NCBI GenBank assembly: GCA_002367375.1 | Contig: DFBR01000229.1 | Location: 1 to 8,557, forward strand | Direction of reading: 5' to 3' | Length of the DNA stretch: 8,557 nucleotides | Source: Erythrobacter sp. UBA3075 | GTDB taxonomy: Bacteria > Pseudomonadota > Alphaproteobacteria > Sphingomonadales > Sphingomonadaceae | Shown: positions 1 to 6,385 of the stretch, piece after piece | Layout of the letters: every line of letters starts with the position of its first letter | How positions within the stretch are numbered: the stretch's first letter is position 1 | Position numbers and translations under genes: made by a program | The notes under the pieces: model-generated | Told to the model about the DNA's origin: nothing | Seen by the model: the letters and a program-made list of their open reading frames with translations, nothing else | Database searches by the model: none

Positions 1-789
1 GCCGCGAACAAGCTGGGCGTCGATGTACAGTTCGACGAAATACGTAGCCCCGCTGACGGCGTCGCGCACGGAAAAATCCGCGATTGGCAGGCCACCTCCA
101 TCTTCCTTGCCACCGGCAAGCACGATGTTCGCGGCCAGTCGCGGCCCCGCGATGCCAAGGACGCCACTCTCGGCCTACGTCTGCGATTGCCCGCTACGCC
201 AGAACGGCACCGGCTGATCGCCGGAGCCATCGAATTGCATCTGTTCGAAGGCGGTTACGCAGGAATCGTTCTACAAGAGGGCGGCTCCGCCAATTTCTGC
301 CTCGCCATGCGCAAGTCTGCCCTCGCCCGCGCCGGTGGCTCCCCGCAAGAAGTCTTTGCATGGCTTGCACGGCAAAGTCCGGCACTCGCGGAGCGCCTGG
401 ACGATGATTGGCGCGATGTCCGCAGCGACACCATCGGCGCAGTGCCCTATGGCTGGATCTGCGACACGACGACGCCCGGCCTGTTCCGGCTTGGCGATCA
501 GGCAGCGGTTATTCCGTCGCTTGCTGGCGAAGGCATCTCCATCGCGCTGGCCAGCGGCGTGTCAGCAGCGGAGCACTACTTTGAAGGCCGCAGCGCGCCG
601 GATTACCAGCGCGATTTCGCCCGCAAGGCCCGCAAGCCTGTGCGGCTCGCCAAAACCGCATGGCATCTTGCCGAAACACGGCTCGGCGCGCGTGCCGCTA
701 TCGCCCTCGCCCATATCGCACCTTCCATGATCGCCACATTTGCCGACCTTGCACGAATTGAAGCCGCGCCCTCCCTTGCGCCGCGATAA
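1..789 (+). CDS. FAD-dependent oxidoreductase, geranylgeranyl-reductase/UbiH-like (5' end missing)
   Basis: The frame is open from base 1 to a TAA at 787-789, giving the last 262 residues of a flavoprotein whose start lies left of the window. The fragment carries two marks of the PHBH/UbiH-type FAD fold: FLATGKHDVRG (residues 35-45), the strand ending in ATG that closes the first Rossmann-like section, and GDQAAVIPSLAGEGISIAL (165-183), the GD motif that contacts the FAD ribityl/pyrophosphate, followed by the helix that seats the flavin. The N-terminal GxGxxG dinucleotide motif would be in the missing part, probably 100-140 residues. The C-terminus (about 200-262) is basic and helical. Related proteins reduce or hydroxylate lipids, quinones or polyketides; the substrate here cannot be read. 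From memory, close relatives in sphingomonads sit beside a type III polyketide synthase and a methyltransferase, but neither is in view. The family call is firm and the specific function is unknown. Confidence 0.85.
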   Translation, partial: AANKLGVDVQFDEIRSPADGVAHGKIRDWQATSIFLATGKHDVRGQSRPRDAKDATLGLRLRLPATPERHRLIAGAIELHLFEGGYAGIVLQEGGSANFCLAMRKSALARAGGSPQEVFAWLARQSPALAERLDDDWRDVRSDTIGAVPYGWICDTTTPGLFRLGDQAAVIPSLAGEGISIALASGVSAAEHYFEGRSAPDYQRDFARKARKPVRLAKTAWHLAETRLGARAAIALAHIAPSMIATFADLARIEAAPSLAPR

Positions 790-803
790 GGCTCTGCTAG
801 GAC
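776..803 (+). promoter_or_regulatory. Candidate housekeeping promoter for icd
   Basis: The sequence GCTAGGAC at 796-803 matches the alphaproteobacterial (Caulobacter sigma-73) -10 consensus GCTANAWC at all but one position. Thirteen bases upstream, TTGCGCC (776-782) is a partial match to the -35 consensus TTGACGS (TTG plus the final S), and the spacing is within the usual 10-14. Transcription would begin near 810, giving a leader of about 40 bases before the icd start. The -35 overlaps the last codons of the upstream oxidoreductase. This suggests icd need not depend on read-through from that gene. The call rests on consensus matching only. Confidence 0.45.
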
Positions 804-837
804 GCGGCCAACTCAATCACAATTCAAGACGAAAGAC

Positions 838-842
838 AGGGA
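838..842 (+). promoter_or_regulatory. Ribosome binding site of icd
   Basis: AGGGA ends six bases before the ATG at 849, a normal Shine-Dalgarno distance. It supports this ATG, which also gives the expected N-terminus for the family. Confidence 0.7.
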
Positions 843-848
843 AGCCCC

Positions 849-2078
849 ATGGCGAAAATTCAGGTCAAAAACCCGGTTGTCGAACTCGACGGCGACGAAA
901 TGACGAAAATCATCTGGCAGTGGATCCGGGAACGGTTGATCCTGCCTTATCTCGATGTCGACCTGAAGTATTACGACCTCTCAATCGAAAAGCGGGATGA
1001 GACGGATGACCAGATCACCGTTGATGCCGCCAATGCGATCAAGGAACACGGCGTCGGCGTGAAGTGCGCCACCATCACTCCTGATGAAGCGCGTGTCGAA
1101 GAATTCGACCTCAAGAGCATGTGGCGTTCACCCAACGGCACGATCCGCAACATCCTTGGCGGTGTTGTTTTCCGTGAACCTATCGTGATCGACAATGTCC
1201 CGCGCCTTGTGCCCGGCTGGACCGATCCCATCGTTGTGGGCCGTCACGCCTTTGGTGACCAGTACCGCGCCACCGACACTCTGATCCCCGGCGCGGGCAA
1301 GCTGCGCCTCGTCTTCGAAGGTGCAGACGGCCAAAACATCGACCTCGACGTATTCGAATTCGAAAAGCCCGGCGTTGCGATGGCGATGTACAATCTGGAC
1401 GAATCCATCCGCGACTTCGCCCGCGCCAGCTTCAACTACGGCCTCGACCGTGGCTGGCCGGTCTATCTCTCGACCAAGAACACCATCCTCAAGAAGTATG
1501 ATGGCCGCTTCAAGGACCTGTTCCAGGAGATTTTCGACACAGAAGGCTTCAAGGAAAAGTTCGAAGCAGCCGGCACTCATTACGAACACCGCCTGATCGA
1601 CGACATGGTCGCCGCCGCAATGAAGTGGAACGGCAAGTTCGTGTGGGCTTGTAAGAACTATGATGGCGACGTGCAGTCGGACATCGTCGCGCAGGGCTTC
1701 GGTTCGCTCGGCTTGATGACCTCTGTGCTGATGACGCCCGATGGCAAGACGGTGGAAGCCGAAGCCGCGCACGGCACCGTCACTCGCCACTATCGCCAGC
1801 ATCAGGAAGGCAAGGCGACGTCGACCAACCCCATCGCCAGCATCTTCGCCTGGACCCGCGGCCTGATGTATCGCGGCCGGTTCGACAACACGCCTGACGT
1901 AGTAGCCTTCGCCGAGACGCTGGAACGCGTGTGCATCGAATGCGTTGAAAACGGCAAGATGACCAAGGATCTCGCCTTGCTTATCGGCCCGAACCAGAGC
2001 TGGATGACGACCGAGCAGTTCTTCGAAGCTATCGTTGAAGGCCTCGAAGTCGAAATGAACAAGCAGGGTCTGGGCTAA
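849..2078 (+). CDS. icd: NADP-dependent isocitrate dehydrogenase, homodimeric eukaryotic-like type
   Basis: This 409-residue protein oxidatively decarboxylates isocitrate to 2-oxoglutarate in the TCA cycle, making NADPH in the cytoplasm. It is complete and closely resembles human IDH1/IDH2 rather than E. coli Icd. The substrate segment is in register with human IDH1: S94, N96 and R100 in [14 protein letters not shown]109, and R132 with Y139 in [13 protein letters not shown]. Other catalytic and metal ligands are K210 ([16 protein letters not shown]), D251 (RLIDDM), and D274 and D278 (NYDGDVQSD). The NADP-binding AHGTVTRHY with R313 and H314 follows at 307-315. All expected residues are present, so activity is likely. 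The ATG at 849 has a good ribosome site. A promoter candidate lies just upstream and a strong hairpin just downstream, so it is probably a single-gene unit. The regulatory-loop serine phosphorylated by AceK in E. coli belongs to a different IDH subfamily, so that control is not expected here. Confidence 0.98.
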   Translation: MAKIQVKNPVVELDGDEMTKIIWQWIRERLILPYLDVDLKYYDLSIEKRDETDDQITVDAANAIKEHGVGVKCATITPDEARVEEFDLKSMWRSPNGTIRNILGGVVFREPIVIDNVPRLVPGWTDPIVVGRHAFGDQYRATDTLIPGAGKLRLVFEGADGQNIDLDVFEFEKPGVAMAMYNLDESIRDFARASFNYGLDRGWPVYLSTKNTILKKYDGRFKDLFQEIFDTEGFKEKFEAAGTHYEHRLIDDMVAAAMKWNGKFVWACKNYDGDVQSDIVAQGFGSLGLMTSVLMTPDGKTVEAEAAHGTVTRHYRQHQEGKATSTNPIASIFAWTRGLMYRGRFDNTPDVVAFAETLERVCIECVENGKMTKDLALLIGPNQSWMTTEQFFEAIVEGLEVEMNKQGLG

Positions 2079-2082
2079 GCCG

Positions 2083-2130
2083 AGACTAAGGGATGGCGGT
2101 CTAGGATTAGCTCCTAGGCCGCCATAGTCT
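2083..2130. terminator. Shared hairpin terminator between convergent icd and putP
   Basis: ATGGCGGTCTAGG (2093-2105) and CCTAGGCCGCCAT (2113-2125) form a 13-pair stem with one G-U wobble and a 7-base loop. After a 5-base bulge on the left (2088-2092), a further AGACT (2083-2087) pairs with AGTCT (2126-2130). The stem begins 14 bases after the icd stop codon and includes the putP stop codon (2114-2116) in its right arm. As a near-perfect inverted repeat between convergent genes it could end transcription in both directions. Neither side has a clean run of T, so it may work as a weak intrinsic terminator, as a 3'-end stabiliser, or by blocking read-through. Confidence 0.6.
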
Positions 2131-3595
2131 CCGCATCCTTGGCCGTCACCAAGCTCACCAGCCAAATCGCCAACCACGCGGCCACAAAGCCCGGAATGAT
2201 CTCGTAAACGCCCGGCCCGCCAAGGAACTCACCGTTCCAGCCCAATGCGATCCACGCCATCACCGTGCCCGCACCGACGATCAGCCCCGTGACAGCGCCC
2301 GCGCCAGTCATGCGCTTCCATGTCAGTGACAGAATAATCAGCGGGCCAAACGCAGCTCCGAAACCGGCCCATGCATTGGAGACCAGTGCCAGCACGCCGC
2401 TGTCAGGTTCACTCGCGATCACGATGGCAGCCACAGCTACCAACGCCACGCAGACGCGGCCGACATTGACCATTTCGCGCTCGCTCGCGTCCTTCTTGAG
2501 GAACAAGCGGTAGAAATCCTCTGTCAAAGAGCTCGACGATACCAGTAGCTGCGAACTGATCGTGGACATGATTGCCGCTAGGAGTGCCGCCAGCAGGAAG
2601 CCCGTCACAAACGGATGGAATAACGTATTGGCGAGGAGGATGAAGATTGTTTCCGGGTTTTCCAGCGTCAGCCCATTCATCTCGACATGCGCGCGGCCCG
2701 CAAGGCCAACGCCCAGCGCTCCAACCAGAGCGACGAGCATCCAGCTGAGTCCAATGTTGCGCGCTGCGGGGATCCCGCCCTCGCGCACCGCCATAAAACG
2801 CACGATAATATGCGGCTGTCCGAAATAGCCGAGGCCCCAAGCCACAGCGGACAGGAAACCAACGAAGGTTAGTCCGCCAAACCAGCTGAGGTAGTCCGGG
2901 CTGATTGCGGTCAGCGTGCTGCCAACATTGCCCCAGCCATCGCCGAACAGCACCGCCAGCGGCATCACCACCAGTGCAACGACCATGATGCAACCCTGCA
3001 CAAAGTCTGTAAGGCTCACCGCCAGAAATCCGCCCACCATCGTATAGGCCAGCACCACGAGCGCTGTGAGCAGCACGCCCGCCATGTAGGGCGAGAGGCC
3101 CATCACATTGCTGTCGATAAATGTGCTTTCGAAGAGCAGCCCACCGCCGACCAGCCCTGCTGCTGAATACACCGCGAAGAACACCACGATGATGATCGCT
3201 GACACCACGCGCAGCGCCACGGCCTTGTCCGGGAAGCGATTGGCGAGGAATTGCGGAATCGTCAGCGCATTGCCGTATTCGACCGTCTGCCTACGCAAGC
3301 GCGGGGCGACGACGATCCAATTGATGACAGCCCCCACGAACAGGCCGATGCCGATCCATGCCTCGACCAATCCCGTGGCATAAAGCGCACCCGGAAGGCC
3401 AAGCAGCAGCCAGCCCGACATATCGCTCGCCCCGGCAGACAGCGCCGCGACCGCCGGATGGAGGTTCCGCCCGCCAAGCAAATAGCCCTCACTATCCTCG
3501 GTCGAGCGTTTCCACGCGAAAAGTCCGATGGCCAGCATCAGGATGAAATAGGCGGCGAGAGCGATGATCGTTGCTGTTTCCATGTCTGCTTGCAT
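2114..3595 (-). CDS. putP: Sodium/proline symporter
   Basis: This inner-membrane protein of the SSS (solute:sodium symporter) family should import proline with Na+. From the ATG at 3595 it has 493 residues, close to the 502 of E. coli PutP, and is hydrophobic throughout, consistent with the 13-helix LeuT-type fold. Diagnostic stretches are SAGASDMSGW (53-62), where D58 matches the essential D55 of E. coli PutP; YFGQPH (257-262); MSTISSQLLVSSS, whose S344 and T345 match the Na+-binding S340 and T341; AWAGFGAAFGPL; and YEIIPGF (464-470) near the end. The frame stays open upstream to 3901, but that extension is hydrophilic, unlike PutP, and lies antisense to the antiporter gene, so it is rejected. 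A second ATG at 3583 gives a 489-residue form that lines up better with E. coli numbering. The 3595 start has the better ribosome site. No putA is visible nearby, so use of proline as nutrient or as osmoprotectant cannot be told apart. Confidence 0.95.
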   Translation of the reverse strand: MQADMETATIIALAAYFILMLAIGLFAWKRSTEDSEGYLLGGRNLHPAVAALSAGASDMSGWLLLGLPGALYATGLVEAWIGIGLFVGAVINWIVVAPRLRRQTVEYGNALTIPQFLANRFPDKAVALRVVSAIIIVVFFAVYSAAGLVGGGLLFESTFIDSNVMGLSPYMAGVLLTALVVLAYTMVGGFLAVSLTDFVQGCIMVVALVVMPLAVLFGDGWGNVGSTLTAISPDYLSWFGGLTFVGFLSAVAWGLGYFGQPHIIVRFMAVREGGIPAARNIGLSWMLVALVGALGVGLAGRAHVEMNGLTLENPETIFILLANTLFHPFVTGFLLAALLAAIMSTISSQLLVSSSSLTEDFYRLFLKKDASEREMVNVGRVCVALVAVAAIVIASEPDSGVLALVSNAWAGFGAAFGPLIILSLTWKRMTGAGAVTGLIVGAGTVMAWIALGWNGEFLGGPGVYEIIPGFVAAWLAIWLVSLVTAKDAETMAA

Positions 3596-3715
3596 AACGA
3601 TCCCAGTGCGCGTGTCACGGGCCGGGCAGGGTTTACCAAGAGAATTGCCAACCGAGACACCCCCGCCCCATTTCGCAGTTGCAGCGAAGCCTCCGCCTCT
3701 GTCATAGGTAACGCC
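3596..3715. promoter_or_regulatory. Divergent intergenic region of putP and the antiporter gene
   Basis: These 120 bases separate two genes that are transcribed away from each other, so promoters for both must lie here or reach into the coding ends. I found no convincing pair of -35 and -10 elements on either strand. On the minus strand GGTAAACC partly resembles the GCTANAWC -10 consensus but lacks a correctly spaced -35. On the plus strand TTGCAGC (3679-3685) and CATAGG (3703-3708) are a weak pair that would leave almost no leader. AGGT at 3706-3709, six bases before the antiporter ATG, is its probable ribosome site. No clear operator palindrome was seen. Confidence 0.4.
3601..3604 (-). promoter_or_regulatory. 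Ribosome binding site favouring the 3595 start of putP
   Basis: On the minus strand GGGA (3604 to 3601) lies five bases before the ATG at 3595. The alternative ATG at 3583 has only a poor AAGCAG two bases upstream. This is the reason for choosing 3595; the match is modest. Confidence 0.45.
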
Positions 3716-5479
3716 ATGCACCACGCCGAGATCTCTCCTCTGATGAAAGACGCGCTGGTCATCCTTGGCGCAACAGGCATCATTATCCCGTTGTTCGCGC
3801 GGTTCCGGGTAACGCCGATCATCGGCTTCATCCTCGTCGGGTTGCTCGTGGGACCCTATGGCCTTGGGCGCATGGTGTTCGAGTATGAATGGCTCAGCCA
3901 CATTACGATTACCGACCCAGACCGGCTGGAGCCGTTTGCCGAATTCGGGATTACCCTGCTGCTGTTCGCCATCGGGCTGGAGTTGAGTTTCAACAGGCTA
4001 TGGCAATTGCGCAAGCTGGTATTCGGCCTTGGCGCTCTGGAGCTGCTTATTATCGGCGCGCTGATCGCGTCTTTCCTGTCGATGATGGGCCAATATTGGA
4101 CCGGCGCGCTGGCGCTGGGTCTTGCGCTCGCCTTTTCCTCTACGGCGCTGGTTCTGCCGATATCGGGCACCAATACGCCAGTGGGGCGCGCGGCGCTTTC
4201 CATGTTGTTGTTCGAGGACATCATGATCGTGCCGGTCATTTTCCTCCTCGGTGCACTTGCCCCCACGGCCAGTGCGGACGGCTGGACCGGATTGCTCGAC
4301 ACGCTGTGGAAAGGCACGCTGGTGGTCGCGGTCATGATGGTCGCTGGACGATTTCTCCTGCCGCGCCTGTTCGCGCAGGCCGCCCGCACCAAGAGCCCCG
4401 AACTGTTCCTCGCTGCCAGCCTGCTGGTGGTGATCGGAGCGAGCCTTGCGACGGCCTTTGTCGGATTGTCCCCAATCGTGGGCGCGCTGATCGCCGGACT
4501 GTTGATCGCGGAGACAGAATACCACACCGAGGTCGAAGGGATCATGGAGCCGTTCAAGGGCCTCGCGCTGGGCGTATTCCTTATCACCGTGGGCATGGGC
4601 ATCGACCTCGCCACGATCTGGGAAAATCTCGGCATGATAACCATGGCAGTGGTCGGCGTATTGATGCTCAAGGCGCTGGTGACGGGCGTGCTGCTGCGGC
4701 TGATGGGCGCGCGCAAGGCGACTGCGACCGAGACGGGCATCCTCATGGCCAGCCCGTCGGAAACCTCGCTCATCGTGTTGGCCGCTGCCTCTAGCGCAAT
4801 GCTGATCCAACCGGGGACGGCAGCCTTCTGGCAGATCGTGATCGCTATTGGCCTGACCGTGACCCCGCTGCTGGCAATGCTGGGCAAACGCGTCGCGCGC
4901 TCGGTCGATCCGGCCCCGTCGCTGGACGAGCTTGAAGGCCAGCCCGATACGCCGCGCGTCATCATCGTCGGACTTGGCCGAGTCGGCAAATTGATCGCCC
5001 AGATGCTGCAGCATCACGACCAACCCTATGTCGCCATCGATTCCGATCCCGACATCGTCGAAGAGGCGCGGCGCGAGGGCTATTATGCAGTCTTCGGAAA
5101 CGCCCTGCGCGAAGATGCGCTGGACAATCTGGGGATTGGCCAGTCACCCGCCGTCATCCTGACGATGGACGAACACATCCTTGCCCAGCGTATGACCAAG
5201 AAATTGCGAAGCGCACACCCGGATCTGCCGATCATCGCCCGCGCGCGGGACAGCTTCCATGCGGCCGAATTGTATCGCAGTGGTGCCAGCACCGCTGTGC
5301 CTGAAACGCTCGAAAGTTCTCTCCAGCTGTCCGAGGCAGTGCTGGTAGATATTGGCGTACCGATGGGACCAGTGATCGCCTCGATCCACGAAAAGCGCGA
5401 CGAGTTTCGCAACCGTATTCAGGAAGACGGCGCTCTGGAACACAAGCCGAAATTGCGCACCAGCACGACGGAAGGCTAA
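3716..5479 (+). CDS. CPA2 monovalent cation:proton antiporter with RCK/TrkA-N domain (KefB/YbaL-like)
   Basis: This 587-residue inner-membrane protein has the two-part layout of the KefB/KefC/YbaL family. Residues about 10-390 form the Na+/H+-exchanger membrane domain. Marks include RVTPIIGFILVGLLVGPYGLG (31-51), FGITLLLFAIGLEL (77-90), FSSTALVLPI (140-149) and GRAALSMLLFEDI (157-169), whose D168 fits the ion-binding aspartate of KefC FQDI. Residues about 412-545 are a cytoplasmic Rossmann RCK/TrkA-N domain: VIIVGLGRVGKLIAQML with G419, G421 and G424, then D442 at the end of the second strand, which favours NAD(H) binding, and FGNALREDAL (460-469). There is no separate TrkA-C domain. It should exchange K+ or Na+ for H+ under nucleotide control; the ion cannot be read from sequence. 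The frame is open back to 3251, but that part is hydrophilic and antisense to putP, so the ATG at 3716, with AGGT six bases upstream, is chosen. I withhold a symbol because KefB, KefC and YbaL cannot be separated here. Confidence 0.93.
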   Translation: MHHAEISPLMKDALVILGATGIIIPLFARFRVTPIIGFILVGLLVGPYGLGRMVFEYEWLSHITITDPDRLEPFAEFGITLLLFAIGLELSFNRLWQLRKLVFGLGALELLIIGALIASFLSMMGQYWTGALALGLALAFSSTALVLPISGTNTPVGRAALSMLLFEDIMIVPVIFLLGALAPTASADGWTGLLDTLWKGTLVVAVMMVAGRFLLPRLFAQAARTKSPELFLAASLLVVIGASLATAFVGLSPIVGALIAGLLIAETEYHTEVEGIMEPFKGLALGVFLITVGMGIDLATIWENLGMITMAVVGVLMLKALVTGVLLRLMGARKATATETGILMASPSETSLIVLAAASSAMLIQPGTAAFWQIVIAIGLTVTPLLAMLGKRVARSVDPAPSLDELEGQPDTPRVIIVGLGRVGKLIAQMLQHHDQPYVAIDSDPDIVEEARREGYYAVFGNALREDALDNLGIGQSPAVILTMDEHILAQRMTKKLRSAHPDLPIIARARDSFHAAELYRSGASTAVPETLESSLQLSEAVLVDIGVPMGPVIASIHEKRDEFRNRIQEDGALEHKPKLRTSTTEG

Positions 5480-5553
5480 TCCTTTCAGAAGACAAAGCGC
5501 GCCGTTAAGTCGCAGTCAATCGCTCCTGATCCAGTCTGACTTCCGGTTCAATT

Positions 5554-5565
5554 GGGGGGACAGGA
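5554..5565 (+). promoter_or_regulatory. Ribosome binding site(s) of the secreted-protein gene
   Basis: A G-rich GGGGGGA (5554-5560) sits six bases before the ATG at 5567, and AGGA (5562-5565) sits seven bases before a second in-frame ATG at 5573. An in-frame TTG at 5552 also exists, but it overlaps the G-run and has no ribosome site of its own. Either ATG keeps the signal peptide intact, with a difference of two residues. Confidence 0.55.
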
Positions 5566-5566
5566 C

Positions 5567-6382
5567 ATGACAATGGGCAAGTCTTTCGCTGCGGCCACTT
5601 CCGCTGGCCTTGGGGTAGCCGCGCTACTCGCCGCGACGCCGGCGCAGGCATCTTTCAATGACCAATATCAATGCGCGCGCAATGATGGCGCATCGATGAT
5701 TGTCGAAATCCAGTCCGCTCGGGCTGGAGTGGCACTCCTGTATTTCGACCCGGCTGACGGCGCAGACACGATCATCATCGAATTAACTGGTGAGATCGTC
5801 GAAGATGGGTTCCGATTTGCCAACGGCGGCACAGTCTTCGAAGGCTCCGGCCTTGAAGGAACGCTCGACTATCAGCGCGCATCCTTCGAATGCACCATGC
5901 CCATTCCGAACGAATTCTACGAAGCCGCCATGGAATCGCGCGTCCTTCTGGATGGCCATGGGCTGACGATCTTGAGGCCCGATCATGGCATCAGCCAGCG
6001 CCTTCCGTTCGGCAGCAGCGATACGCAAGCCGACGCGGCGCTCACGGACCTGCTGGGCACGCCGACTGTCTCGAACAGTCTTGCAGAATGCCCTGTCGGA
6101 CCGCTGGAGTTCCACGATTTCGGCGCGTTGTCGTTGCATTTTGACGAGGGCGCGCTGGTGGGTTGGAGCATAAATGAGGGCGCTTTCCTGCCTGCGCGCA
6201 TCACACTTCCCAATGGCGCGCATATCGGCCTGTCGGGTGAACAACTGCCAGACTGGATGGGCGATTTCCCGGACTCGACTCTCGGCATCGAACGCTATGG
6301 CGACCACGTTCACGCAATGTTGAGCGAAGATGACGCCGCCATAACCACCATGTGGGGCGGCGCGGCCTGCATCTTCCGGTAG
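5567..6382 (+). CDS. Secreted protein of unknown function, signal peptide and four cysteines
   Basis: I cannot name this 271-residue protein. It opens with MTMGKSF, a hydrophobic alanine-rich segment (about 7-24) and a likely signal-peptidase I site after ATPAQA (24-29 region, cleavage before S29), so the mature form of about 243 residues should be in the periplasm or outside. The mature part is acidic and has exactly four cysteines (C36, C109, C175, C268), which could pair as two disulfides. Residues about 139-268 recall, from memory, a poorly described secreted-domain pattern: an opening PFG-type turn (LPFGSSDTQADAAL), then LGTP, a cysteine, a GALSLHF strand, LVGWSIN, and a closing GAACIFR. 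The N-terminal half (30-125) looks beta-rich. It follows the antiporter gene by 87 bases on the same strand and may be co-transcribed, as no strong terminator separates them. No catalytic motif or membrane anchor is visible after the signal peptide. Confidence 0.85.
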   Translation: MTMGKSFAAATSAGLGVAALLAATPAQASFNDQYQCARNDGASMIVEIQSARAGVALLYFDPADGADTIIIELTGEIVEDGFRFANGGTVFEGSGLEGTLDYQRASFECTMPIPNEFYEAAMESRVLLDGHGLTILRPDHGISQRLPFGSSDTQADAALTDLLGTPTVSNSLAECPVGPLEFHDFGALSLHFDEGALVGWSINEGAFLPARITLPNGAHIGLSGEQLPDWMGDFPDSTLGIERYGDHVHAMLSEDDAAITTMWGGAACIFR

Positions 6383-6385
6383 AAA

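Noticed and set aside
23..407. Short plus-strand frames overlapping the oxidoreductase fragment
   Set aside because: They are out of frame with the flavoprotein motifs, rich in Arg/Pro/Ser as expected of frame shadows, and have no ribosome sites.
1128..2177. Long minus-strand open frame (349 codons) opposite icd
   Set aside because: It lies almost wholly antisense to an unmistakable icd, has no recognisable motif, and is explained by high-GC codon bias reducing stops on the opposite strand.
3251..3715. N-terminal extension of the antiporter frame back to 3251
   Set aside because: It is a charged, low-complexity translation antisense to putP. The membrane domain begins right after the ATG at 3716, which has a ribosome site.
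3596..3901. N-terminal extension of putP up to 3901
   Set aside because: It is hydrophilic, unlike any PutP start, and overlaps the antiporter gene on the other strand. The natural N-terminus begins at 3595 or 3583.
3856..5023. Two overlapping minus-strand open frames (377 and 341 codons) opposite the antiporter gene
   Set aside because: Their translations are low-complexity (Ser/Thr/Ala-rich or His/Gln/Arg-rich), without domain features, and mirror the membrane-protein codons on the plus strand.
5470..5486. Small hairpin at the end of the antiporter gene (six pairs with one wobble, loop CTAAT)
   Set aside because: It is too weak and has no T-run after it, so it is not supported as a terminator.
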